From an uncultured Flavobacteriaceae bacterium (GTDB lineage: Bacteria; Bacteroidota; Bacteroidia; Flavobacteriales; Flavobacteriaceae): DNA of 48,870 nt. A program made the position numbers and the translations under genes. The notes beneath the pieces are model-generated. The model was not told the origin of the DNA. It did not search any database and worked only from the letters and a program-made list of their open reading frames with translations. The stretch is from assembly GCA_937959395.1 (NCBI GenBank), contig CALGLR010000094.1:1-48870 (forward strand). The letters are read 5' to 3'. Numbering within the stretch: position 1 is the first letter of the stretch; the number at the start of each line of letters is the position of its first letter. This document shows, in pieces, positions 1 to 7,175 of this stretch.

Positions 1-1364
1 GGGGCAAATAAATCAACTTCTTTTTTTCCATAATTAGATGTTGACCTCACTAATGTTGAATCTAAATTATAAGTTGTAGACCCTACTCTTAAAAAATTAT
101 TGGCATACTCAATGCCATTATCGAGTGCGTCATTAGGGTAACTGTAATATCCATCTAAATCCATACCATCATTTCCAGAAGATGTAATTAGTAATACATT
201 TTTACTGTCGGCATAGATTATGGCGTCTTTAACCCATTCAGGATGTAATGAAAAGGATTTCCCAAAGCTCATATTTATAACTTTAGCCCCATTATCTACA
301 GCATAACGAATAGCGAGTGCGATATCCTTGTCAAATTCATCGCCTGATGTAGTAGTATTTAAACACATGATTTTAACACTATCAATGATACCTTTTACTT
401 CTGTATGATTTCTTTTAGAAGCTATTAAAGACGTAATTTTAGTCCCATGATCTATTTTGTTTGTGCCATCTACTTTGTTGTTACCATATGGAAAATCGTT
501 TAGATCGTTAGGGTCGTCCTTAGTTAGATATCTGCCATTATGTTTCAAATTCAGATTTTGTTTTATCATCTTCTTTTCCATTTTTTGCCTTTCAACTAAC
601 TCTTCATTATTAATGTCATATCGTAAATACGTTTTCATATACGATATATATTTTTTTTCCTCTTCATCTTTGATAGTAGTTAATAAAGAATCTATTTGTT
701 TTTGATCATAACTATTTCCTGGAAAATACCTATTTAAAATAGCATTAGATTTATTATATTTCTTTTGTATTCCTATATAACGATTTAGGTTGTTTTTTCT
801 TCTCTCAAGCTCTTTGTTAAATGCTTTTTCAGCTCTTAGGTAAGTTTCATATTGTTTTTTTTCACTGGCAGGCACTTCTTCCTGGGAAATACTTTTAAAC
901 TTGGTATCATATTTTTTAATCAATTCTGTATAAGAAAAACTAGAAAATACCACACTATCGTTTTCTTTAGTACCAATATAATTCCAACCGTTTATATCAT
1001 CTATATAACCATTGTTGTCATCGTCTATACCATTATTGGGGATTTCATTTGTATTCACCCAAATTTTATTTTTTAAATCATCGCGATAAATATTAATTTC
1101 AGAATCTAATACTGCAACAATGACCGGGTTTGGTTGTCGATTTTGTAATAATTCTGTATATGCCCTTTCTAAACTTATACCGGGTAAGCTGTCTTTTTCA
1201 ATGTCTTTTAAATGCCAATGCTTTAAATCGTTTTTTGAAATACTCTCTCTCTTTTTGTATGATAAGGAGCTTAAAGCAATAGCTTCATAGTTTGGACGAC
1301 ACGATAAAGTTATGCTAAATAAAACAGCACTTAACGTTAGTATAAAAATGTTTTTAAAATGCAT
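1..1364 (-). CDS. Subtilisin-like S8 serine peptidase, exported (3' part beyond window)
   Basis: Predicted exported serine protease; the C-terminal part, including the catalytic Ser, lies outside the window. The start is the ATG at 1364. It opens with a hydrophobic signal ending in Cys22 (ITLSC), so it may be a lipoprotein, although the lipobox is atypical. The catalytic Asp is in VAVLDSEI (D87), followed by the Asp-rich EIPNNGIDDDNNGYIDD segment common in Bacteroidota subtilases. The catalytic His is in DHGTKITSLIA (H306). The Asp-to-His distance of about 220 residues is far longer than in classical subtilisin and holds a Lys/Glu-rich, probably coiled insert. Later SFG and SGNDG segments fit the subtilase core. 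It starts 27 nt after a GG-leader peptide gene on the same strand, so a role in maturing that peptide is a reasonable inference. The family is clear; the substrate is not. Confidence 0.88.
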   Translation of the reverse strand, partial: MHFKNIFILTLSAVLFSITLSCRPNYEAIALSSLSYKKRESISKNDLKHWHLKDIEKDSLPGISLERAYTELLQNRQPNPVIVAVLDSEINIYRDDLKNKIWVNTNEIPNNGIDDDNNGYIDDINGWNYIGTKENDSVVFSSFSYTELIKKYDTKFKSISQEEVPASEKKQYETYLRAEKAFNKELERRKNNLNRYIGIQKKYNKSNAILNRYFPGNSYDQKQIDSLLTTIKDEEEKKYISYMKTYLRYDINNEELVERQKMEKKMIKQNLNLKHNGRYLTKDDPNDLNDFPYGNNKVDGTNKIDHGTKITSLIASKRNHTEVKGIIDSVKIMCLNTTTSGDEFDKDIALAIRYAVDNGAKVINMSFGKSFSLHPEWVKDAIIYADSKNVLLITSSGNDGMDLDGYYSYPNDALDNGIEYANNFLRVGSTTYNLDSTLVRSTSNYGKKEVDLFA

Positions 1365-1391
1365 ATACAGAAAAGTTATTTAAAATTAATA

Positions 1392-1559
1392 TCAATCACC
1401 ACACAATGCATCTGACTTATCTAAACATGCCCAATCTAATGTTTGATCAGTATGCCCTACTTCGCAATCACCAGACCCACCTAAAATAGTTCTTTTTTGG
1501 TCATCATTTAACCTTGATATGGTCGTTTTTTTTAAACTCAAATTAATTTTTTTTTTCAT
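1392..1559 (-). CDS. Double-glycine-leader RiPP/bacteriocin-like precursor peptide (55 aa)
   Basis: A 55-residue ORF starting at the ATG at 1559 and ending at TGA 1392-1394. The N-terminal part (LSLKKTTISRLN ... RTILGG) matches the leader style of the Bacteroidota GG natural-product precursors (TIGR04149-like; some are named class I lanthipeptide precursors). The predicted core after Gly28 is 27 residues, acidic, with Cys32, Cys45 and Cys53. It has few Ser/Thr, so the lanthipeptide name is not supported by composition, and no LanB/LanC-like gene is visible. The S8 protease gene follows after 27 nt on the same strand, and the TPR/AraC regulator lies 125 nt upstream in the same orientation. Product and activity are unknown. 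Confidence 0.75.
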   Translation of the reverse strand: MKKKINLSLKKTTISRLNDDQKRTILGGSGDCEVGHTDQTLDWACLDKSDALCGD

Positions 1560-1684
1560 AATTATACTGTATTTAGTTAATAACGTTGCAAATATATGTA
1601 TACTTAATACATCTTTCAGTGTTGTTTAGGTGATTACCTTTCTATTTTCCCTGAAAATAGAAAGGTAAATTTCAAATTCTGACC

Positions 1685-3385
1685 TTATGTTTCTAATTTT
1701 TTTATAAAATAGGAAACTGTAATACCATTTTTTTTAAAAAAAGCTTTTGTAAAAGTTTCTGTATTGGTAAAGCCTACTTCTTCGGCAATGGCTTTTATGG
1801 TATAATTTCGAAACTGACCGTTGATCTGCAATTGCTGCATTACATAATCTATTCTTAAGTCGTTTATATAGTTATTAAACGTTTTAGACTTAAATTTATT
1901 AATGATTTTAGATAAATACTTTGAATTGGTATTCAAAATTTTTGATAAGACGTTTAAGGATAATTTAGGTTGTAAATATGCTTTATTCGTTTCAAATTCT
2001 TCTAAATTGTTTAAAATTTGTTCTATTAGTTTTTGGTCTATATCCAATGTCGATTTAGTTTCCGACTTTATTTTCTGTTTATAAGGCTCCTCATTTTTTA
2101 GCTTTAACTCATTTATTATCTGACTAAATCGTTTTTCATTATTTATTTTTTTTCGATACAAGTATGCAAATAAGACTAATAGCAACAAAATAATTGCTAA
2201 AAATAAAATAGTATTTCTTTTAAACGTGTTTTTTTCTTTGCTCAACAAAAAAACTAATTTCTCTTTTTCCTCCTTTAAATTTGACAAGTCATTTTCCTTA
2301 AATGTTTTATTTAAACCTGAATAATTTTTGGTTAATACACTATCAATTTCTATTAATTGTTCGGTATAATGCAATTGCTGCTTTAAATCTCCTTTATTTT
2401 TATAATATTTTATCAGATACTCATAGGTTTGTCTGGGATCACTGGAAAGGTAATTGGTAGTAGTATAAATAGTATCTATCTTTTTAAAATAAGAAATAGA
2501 TTTTTCTGTTTCACCATCAAACTGAGCAATTCTACCTAAATGACCATAGGAAATAGCCAAATCAACTTTAGACTCTAAACCTTTTAGGTAGGGTAGGGAC
2601 TTTAAAATGCTGTCTTTAGCTCTTTTATAGTTACCCTTTAAGTATTGATTCCCACCTTCAATATGGGTAAAAACTAATTCATTAAAATTAGGATGTATTT
2701 TAGCCAGCGAATAGCCCTTTTTATTATACCACGAAACTGAATCAAATTTTTTCTGTAAAGCATAGCAAATACTTACAGACCTTAAAAGCCCTAAATATTT
2801 GTGTGAAATTATGTTTTTTATGTTTTCTTCTCTATTTTCTTCTATGTAGACTAAACATTCTTTAAAAATAGTTAGCGCATCTTCATGTGATCCTACTTTT
2901 AACTTTAAATTTGCTATGTTATGTTGGACTGTATAATACGATGATTCATTCCTCCTCTTTTTATAGTATTTTCTCGCTTTTAAATAATAGTCTAAAGCAC
3001 TCTTGTACTTATTGGACCTGTAATCTAAATTACCTAAATTATTATAATTTTCTGCCCGTAATTTATGCAAATTATAAGTGTTACATACCTTTAGACTACT
3101 ATCGGTATATTTTATGGCGAGTGTTATATCTTCTATATGTAATCGATGTAAACGAATGTAGCTGTTAGCAATCGCTTCGTAAGCATTTTCTTTCGTTGCT
3201 TTCTTTAAAGTATATCGAGCAATTTTTTCAGCAAATATTTTTTCTTTACGAAAGTGCTCATAAAATAGATCCTTTAGTTCTGAATAGCTTTTTGTTGCTA
3301 GAGAATCTGCACTATTGTCTTGACTAAAAGAACTAATTTGAGTAAACAAAGCAATAAGTAAAGCGAATAAATAATTAAATTTCAT
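1685..3385 (-). CDS. TPR-repeat membrane regulator with AraC-type DNA-binding domain
   Basis: The start is placed at the internal ATG at 3385 because it opens directly into a signal-like segment (MKFNYLFALLIALFTQISSF); a longer frame to 3418 adds eleven unlikely residues. The order is: signal/anchor, about 350 residues of helical TPR-like repeats (a NLGNLDYRSNKYKSALDYY-type unit is visible), one transmembrane helix (NTILFLAIILLLLVLFAYLY), a coiled linker, then a C-terminal AraC-family helix-turn-helix (IAEEVGFTNTETFTKAFFKK). Such one-protein sensors are common in Flavobacteriia; the periplasmic TPR part probably senses a peptide or protein partner. It lies upstream of the GG peptide and S8 protease on the same strand, and back to back with the VKOR locus, so it may control one or both. 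A near-consensus TACTTTCG box lies about 25 nt upstream of the start. Confidence 0.85.
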   Translation of the reverse strand: MKFNYLFALLIALFTQISSFSQDNSADSLATKSYSELKDLFYEHFRKEKIFAEKIARYTLKKATKENAYEAIANSYIRLHRLHIEDITLAIKYTDSSLKVCNTYNLHKLRAENYNNLGNLDYRSNKYKSALDYYLKARKYYKKRRNESSYYTVQHNIANLKLKVGSHEDALTIFKECLVYIEENREENIKNIISHKYLGLLRSVSICYALQKKFDSVSWYNKKGYSLAKIHPNFNELVFTHIEGGNQYLKGNYKRAKDSILKSLPYLKGLESKVDLAISYGHLGRIAQFDGETEKSISYFKKIDTIYTTTNYLSSDPRQTYEYLIKYYKNKGDLKQQLHYTEQLIEIDSVLTKNYSGLNKTFKENDLSNLKEEKEKLVFLLSKEKNTFKRNTILFLAIILLLLVLFAYLYRKKINNEKRFSQIINELKLKNEEPYKQKIKSETKSTLDIDQKLIEQILNNLEEFETNKAYLQPKLSLNVLSKILNTNSKYLSKIINKFKSKTFNNYINDLRIDYVMQQLQINGQFRNYTIKAIAEEVGFTNTETFTKAFFKKNGITVSYFIKKLET

Positions 3386-3566
3386 TGAAAGTTTACAGTT
3401 AGAAGTGCGAAAGTACATTTTTATTAAAATGACTTTTAAAACAAACGTTTAACGTCATTTTTAATTGTTGAATCGCTTTCTCAATTTAATAATAATCAAA
3501 AAAAATAAGTTAATTTCTCTCTTTTTTATCAATTTTTAGGTGTTTAAAACTAAAAGGAGGCGATTT

Positions 3567-3632
3567 ATGTTTAAAACAAGTAAAAAATCGAAGATCCCAG
3601 AATTCACAACGTTTTACTCAAAAAAAGTATAA
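3567..3632 (+). other. Possible 21-residue peptide ORF with Shine-Dalgarno-like AGGAGG
   Basis: The ATG at 3567 is preceded at a short distance by AAAAGGAGG (3552-3560), which is rare in a phylum that seldom uses Shine-Dalgarno sites. The ORF encodes a very basic 21-residue peptide (five of the first nine residues are Lys) and ends at TAA 3630-3632, three bases before the inverted repeat. It could be a leader peptide, but in DNA this AT-rich a short ORF is expected by chance. Confidence 0.2.
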
Positions 3633-3635
3633 CAC

Positions 3636-3672
3636 TGAATTCATGAATTTGGACTCTAAATTCATGAATTCA
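3636..3672. promoter_or_regulatory. Perfect 15-bp inverted repeat, candidate operator
   Basis: Left arm TGAATTCATGAATTT (3636-3650), spacer GGACTCT, right arm AAATTCATGAATTCA (3658-3672); the arms are perfectly complementary. Each arm contains the smaller palindrome AATTCATGAATT, so it reads as two self-symmetric half-sites. No T-run follows, which argues against a terminator. It lies about 250 bp from the starts of both divergent genes and could be a site for the TPR/AraC regulator; that link is inference. Confidence 0.55.
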
Positions 3673-3923
3673 GACATGCTTGTCTTGTTTTACACCCAAA
3701 ACTCAACATATCTTTGTGACAACAAACAATTAAACATAAATCTATTAATTGGTTGTCTTAGGGAAAAAATAAATACGATGCTAGCTCGTGTTTGTTTTAA
3801 TAACTAAATAATGCACTCGCTATTAACCAAAAAATAAATTTAAAATGGCACCCTTAATACTTTATATAATTGATTTAACAATAACACTAATTACTAACTT
3901 TTAATACACGAAGGAAAACTTAA

Positions 3924-5450
3924 ATGAGTAATATATCTAGATATAATTTAGTTTATAAACTATTGAAAGCAAATGGTTATGCAGTAAACAGGAGGGAGTT
4001 AAAATTAGAATTATTTTCACATCCAGAATTTCCTAGTTTAAAGGCCATAACCGATACCTTAGATCGTATAGATATAGAAAACATAGTAGTTAATATTCCT
4101 AAAGATTCCATAAGTAAATTACCAAATACGTTTATGGCTTCTCTTAAAAATAATGAAATAAGTCTTGTTAAAAAGAATACTAATGGACTTAAGTTATATA
4201 CTGAAAAGTTTAAAACACAAAAAAAGAGTTTTTTAGAATTCAATAACGAATGGACTGGCAGTATTTTAGCCATAGAAAAATCTAAAAACAAAACAACTAT
4301 AAAACACAAACTGTTTTATTTTTTAAAAGCTTTTATTTTTTTAATTTCCATAATTGCAATTTTTAAATATAACATGTCTGCTATGTTTATATTATCATTT
4401 ATTGGTTTAGCAATAAGTATTATGGTATTAAGAAAAGAGTTGGGTATTTTCGATATTTTTTCTCAAAAAATATGTAGCCTTAACGAAAAGATTAATTGCA
4501 ATTTAGTAATAGATTCACAAAAAACAGTTTTCTTTAATACACTATCATTAGGGGATTTAAGTTTAATCTTTTTTATGTCATCGGTAGTTATTAATCTTTT
4601 TTTAGGATTTAATTACCTTTTTTATTCTATTTTTTTAATTCTAAGCTTGCCTATAATCTTATATACGATATATCTACAAGCAGTAATTATAAAAAAATGG
4701 TGTTCATTATGCTTATTAATTTCGCTAACAACCCTAATAATGATTTCATTTTTATCACTTTATAATTACAATTGGTCTTTTGATATTCAATATTGGAAAA
4801 AATCAATTTTAATATCATTCTCAATACTCATAGCATGGTTGTATTTAAAATCGCATCTCAAAAAATACATACATTTAATAAAGGAGCAGTATAGTTACTT
4901 AAAGTTAAAAAGAGATTTTAAATTATTTGACAGCGTTTTATCTAGTGACAAAAAATTTATTTCTAATTCATTAAATAAGATTTCTTTTGGAGCTTCAAAT
5001 CCTAAAATAGTTATAGATGCGATAACAAATCCTTTATGTAGTTTTTGTAAAGATTCATTTAATAGCTATAAAGTACTTTTGGACAATGAAAAGTATAAAT
5101 CTGATTTACAAATTAATTTTATTTTCAATCCAATTAATGATGGGATAAGTTTATCTAAAGAAATCTCTGCAAAGGTTTTAAATATCTATTCGAACTTTGG
5201 AAAAAAGGCTTGTTTTGAAGCAATGGATATGTGGTTTAATAGTGATAGTAATAAATGGCAAAAAAAATACAGCTCAGTTTCTGGTATGAGAAATATAGAT
5301 TTAGAAACTCACCTTAATTGGTGTGAGACTAATAAAATATCTTATTCACCATTAACACTATTAAACGGGCATGAATACCCAATAACACATTATCAAATAA
5401 AAGATATCAATTATTTTATTGAAGAACTTTTGGCAAAAAGGAATCAATAA
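3924..5450 (+). CDS. VKOR-thioredoxin fusion with degenerate C39-like N-terminal domain
   Basis: A 508-residue membrane oxidoreductase expected to form disulfides in exported peptides. Residues 1-115 look like the C39-peptidase-like domain that precedes many Bacteroidota VKOR proteins (HPEFPSLKAITDTLD, then EFNNEWTGSILAIE), but no catalytic Cys is present in it. Hydrophobic helices fill about 133-310. The VKOR signature is visible: loop cysteines C184 and C192 (CSLNEKINC) and the CSLC active site C260/C263. Residues 335-508 form a periplasmic thioredoxin/DsbA-like domain with CSFC (C372/C375) and a Ser-Pro (SYSPLTLLNG) at the expected cis-proline place. It is first in the row leading to two Cys-containing GG peptides and their exporter. 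I infer that it oxidises those peptides; the dead C39 domain may hold the leader. Confidence 0.85.
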   Translation: MSNISRYNLVYKLLKANGYAVNRRELKLELFSHPEFPSLKAITDTLDRIDIENIVVNIPKDSISKLPNTFMASLKNNEISLVKKNTNGLKLYTEKFKTQKKSFLEFNNEWTGSILAIEKSKNKTTIKHKLFYFLKAFIFLISIIAIFKYNMSAMFILSFIGLAISIMVLRKELGIFDIFSQKICSLNEKINCNLVIDSQKTVFFNTLSLGDLSLIFFMSSVVINLFLGFNYLFYSIFLILSLPIILYTIYLQAVIIKKWCSLCLLISLTTLIMISFLSLYNYNWSFDIQYWKKSILISFSILIAWLYLKSHLKKYIHLIKEQYSYLKLKRDFKLFDSVLSSDKKFISNSLNKISFGASNPKIVIDAITNPLCSFCKDSFNSYKVLLDNEKYKSDLQINFIFNPINDGISLSKEISAKVLNIYSNFGKKACFEAMDMWFNSDSNKWQKKYSSVSGMRNIDLETHLNWCETNKISYSPLTLLNGHEYPITHYQIKDINYFIEELLAKRNQ

Positions 5451-5460
5451 ATCAAAATAT

Positions 5461-5536
5461 TTTTCGCGAAAGAAGGACTGAAACTTGATAGTCATTAAAT
5501 GTTCAAGTAATACATTAATTTTTAAATTTAAATATC
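5461..5536 (+). promoter_or_regulatory. Upstream region of peptide 1, duplicated before peptide 2
   Basis: This 76-base stretch is nearly repeated at 6826-6900, ahead of the second peptide gene. Both copies begin with the perfect 10-base palindrome TTTCGCGAAA and share GGACTGAAACTTGA, AGTCATTAAATG and TTCAAGTA or CTCAAGTA. I take it as the promoter/5' leader of each peptide gene; no clean TAnnTTTG box is visible. Confidence 0.6.
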
Positions 5537-5737
5537 ATGTTAAAAAACATATTAGAATTACAAGGTGTTCAAAAAATGAACAAAAATGAACAAAAAACGA
5601 TAAACGGAGGTGAAAGAACATGTTATGGTAACCAAATGTCTGATGGCACAAGGTATATTGAGTGTATTAATGATAACGGAAGCTTTAGTTATTTTAATAG
5701 AATGGGTACCGAAATCACTTGTAATGATATTAATTAA
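5537..5737 (+). CDS. Double-glycine-leader, Cys-containing bacteriocin-like peptide 1 (66 aa)
   Basis: The start is the ATG at 5537, supported by the duplicated upstream DNA. The leader is 25 residues (MLKNILELQGVQKM...TINGG), a typical exporter-cleaved GG leader with hydrophobic positions and a Lys/Asn/Glu-rich middle. The 41-residue core begins after Gly25 and has Cys29, Cys43 and Cys62, several aromatic residues and many polar residues. An odd cysteine number allows one disulfide plus a free thiol, or an intermolecular bond. The leader is nearly identical to that of the peptide at 6901-7110, while the cores are unrelated by eye. A short AT-rich hairpin lies just past the stop (5734-5754). 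It is probably cut by the C39 exporter at 8146-10335. Bacteroidota make antibacterial GG peptides with disulfides (bacteroidetocins), but I see no sequence match. Confidence 0.8.
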   Translation: MLKNILELQGVQKMNKNEQKTINGGERTCYGNQMSDGTRYIECINDNGSFSYFNRMGTEITCNDIN

Positions 5738-5842
5738 AGATTTTTAATCTTTAATTCGTTCAAAATCACTAATTTTTTATAATAAAGAGTGGTTAACTAA
5801 ATCATTAATTAATCATTCTTTATTATTTTAATACTACATTTT

Positions 5843-6709
5843 ATGAAACAAGTTTTAATCATTTTTTTAGTTCTAATTTTTTCTTGTAATGAAAAGAACC
5901 CAAATGATTTAGAAATTATTTTTGAAGATTCAGAGAAAATCTCTTTTTTCAACTTTGATTCATTAAATGTATCTACTGATAACGTAGTGTTTAAAGAATA
6001 TTCATCTAAGAAAGCAATATTGGATAAAGAATATGGAAAAGCTGCTTTTTTTCTCATTGATTTTAATGGTAATGAAATTTTTAATGATAAAGATGATGTC
6101 CTGATAATTAGAGATATTAGTTCCAAAACTCCAAATTCGTTTTCAAAAACAAACACAATCGAAAGCAACTTATTGTTTTCAATTAATGAGAGTGTTATTC
6201 AATTTGAGCAAATTAATAAGGACAATAAGTCTTATAAAGGCAAATATAAATTATCAAAGAGCATAATAGATTCGGTTAACAAGAATAATCGAAAATTTGA
6301 TAAAATACCAAATGTTAATTTTTTATCTATTGAAAATAAAACGTATAATTTTAAAGATTTTGAAAACAAGAAAAAATATATTTATGTAGACTTTTGGATT
6401 TCAAGTTGCTCTCCATGCATTCAACAAATTCCAGACATTAAAAAAGTACATTCAAAGTATCATGAACAAGTTGAAGTTATAAGTGTAAATTCAGATAATT
6501 TGAAAAAGAGAGGTGAACTTGTAAATGAGATTATTAAAAAACATGAGATGAATTGGCTCCAAGGAGTGACTAATAGTAACTTAAAAAAACAAATAGATTT
6601 TAATTTATATCCGCAAAGTTATTTGTTTGACGAAAATGGAAAACTAATTAGCTCAGACATGTCCCCTATTAAATTATTAAAACTCTTAGAAAACCAAGCT
6701 AATTATTAG
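5843..6709 (+). CDS. TlpA/AhpC-type thioredoxin-like lipoprotein
   Basis: Predicted periplasmic, membrane-anchored thiol-disulfide protein. The N-terminus MKQVLIIFLVLIFSC has a lipobox with Cys15. Residues 20-150 form an Asp/Lys-rich extension of unknown role. From about residue 155 comes a thioredoxin fold of the TlpA type: YVDFWISSCSPCIQQIP with the CxxC pair C189/C192, then VEVISVNSD and NLYPQSYLFDENGKL, containing the cis-proline. It sits between the two peptide genes on the same strand, so I infer that it reduces or shuffles disulfides in these peptides, balancing the VKOR protein upstream, or gives immunity-type protection. The fold assignment is firm; the substrate is inferred. Confidence 0.83.
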   Translation: MKQVLIIFLVLIFSCNEKNPNDLEIIFEDSEKISFFNFDSLNVSTDNVVFKEYSSKKAILDKEYGKAAFFLIDFNGNEIFNDKDDVLIIRDISSKTPNSFSKTNTIESNLLFSINESVIQFEQINKDNKSYKGKYKLSKSIIDSVNKNNRKFDKIPNVNFLSIENKTYNFKDFENKKKYIYVDFWISSCSPCIQQIPDIKKVHSKYHEQVEVISVNSDNLKKRGELVNEIIKKHEMNWLQGVTNSNLKKQIDFNLYPQSYLFDENGKLISSDMSPIKLLKLLENQANY

Positions 6710-6825
6710 AAAATTATAGAGATTAAGTTCATTCTTATTAAGTATTGAATAGTGATATAAGAGGTAAATATCCAACATAACAAAACTATTCAAGTAGGGT
6801 TTTCATGCCTAATTTATAAAGTATC

Positions 6826-6900
6826 TTTTCGCGAAAGATGGACTGAAACTTGACAGTCATTAAATGCTCAAGTATTAAATTAATTTTTAAATTTATTATT
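6826..6900 (+). promoter_or_regulatory. Upstream region of peptide 2 (second copy of the 76-base module)
   Basis: This is the counterpart of 5461-5536, one base shorter, with the same TTTCGCGAAA palindrome at 6827-6836 and the same order of blocks. Similarity runs on through the leader codons to about 6975, then stops in the core-coding part. Confidence 0.6.
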
Positions 6901-7110
6901 ATGTTAAAAAACATATTAGAATTAGAAGGCGCTCAAAAAATGAGCAAAAGTGAACAAAGAACAATTAATGGAGGTGGGTGTGTCATGACTGCCATTACAG
7001 CAGACATTTATGGACCGTATAATGGCGGAGTTTATGCGTCTCATACAGCGCATTACGATTGCGGTAATGGTCCTCAAACAGGTCCTATGCATATAATTCC
7101 AATGGAATAA
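6901..7110 (+). CDS. Double-glycine-leader, Cys-containing bacteriocin-like peptide 2 (69 aa)
   Basis: The start is set at the ATG at 6901 rather than 6850, because the duplicated upstream module and leader begin there. The leader MLKNILELEGAQKM...TINGG is 25 residues and almost the same as in peptide 1. The 44-residue core is Gly/Tyr/His-rich with Cys27 and Cys54, which could close one large disulfide loop, followed by a Pro/Met-containing tail (GPMHIIPME). A strong terminator follows eleven bases after the stop, so the transcript is probably short and separate from the exporter genes. It is probably exported and cut after GG by the C39 exporter. Confidence 0.8.
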   Translation: MLKNILELEGAQKMSKSEQRTINGGGCVMTAITADIYGPYNGGVYASHTAHYDCGNGPQTGPMHIIPME

Positions 7111-7120
7111 TTCAATTTTA

Positions 7121-7163
7121 TTACTCACGATTTTAAATTTTAAAAAATCGTGAGTAATTTTTT
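7121..7163 (+). terminator. Rho-independent terminator after peptide 2
   Basis: A 14-bp perfect stem, TTACTCACGATTTT (7121-7134) with AAAATCGTGAGTAA (7144-7157), followed by TTTTTT. It separates the short peptide transcript from the genes downstream and may act as a partial attenuator. Confidence 0.8.
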
Positions 7164-7175
7164 AATAATTAGAAT

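Larger units (their letters stand above)
3386..3923. other. Divergent intergenic region between the two peptide loci
   Basis: About 540 bases separate the minus-strand regulator and the plus-strand VKOR gene. It is very AT-rich. The only ordered signals I see are a short ORF behind a purine-rich AGGAGG (3567-3632) and a perfect 15-bp inverted repeat (3636-3672). Both divergent promoters should lie here. Confidence 0.6.

Noticed and set aside
1392-1559. Certain class I lanthipeptide
   Set aside because: The leader style fits, but the core has few Ser/Thr and no LanB or LanC gene is visible; only a GG-leader precursor is claimed.
3924-4280. Active C39 protease at the N-terminus of the VKOR protein
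   Set aside because: No Cys occurs in the first 180 residues, so the peptidase triad cannot be formed.
7121-7163. Inverted repeat as an operator for the exporter genes
   Set aside because: The stem is followed by a T-run right after the peptide gene, so a terminator is the simpler reading.
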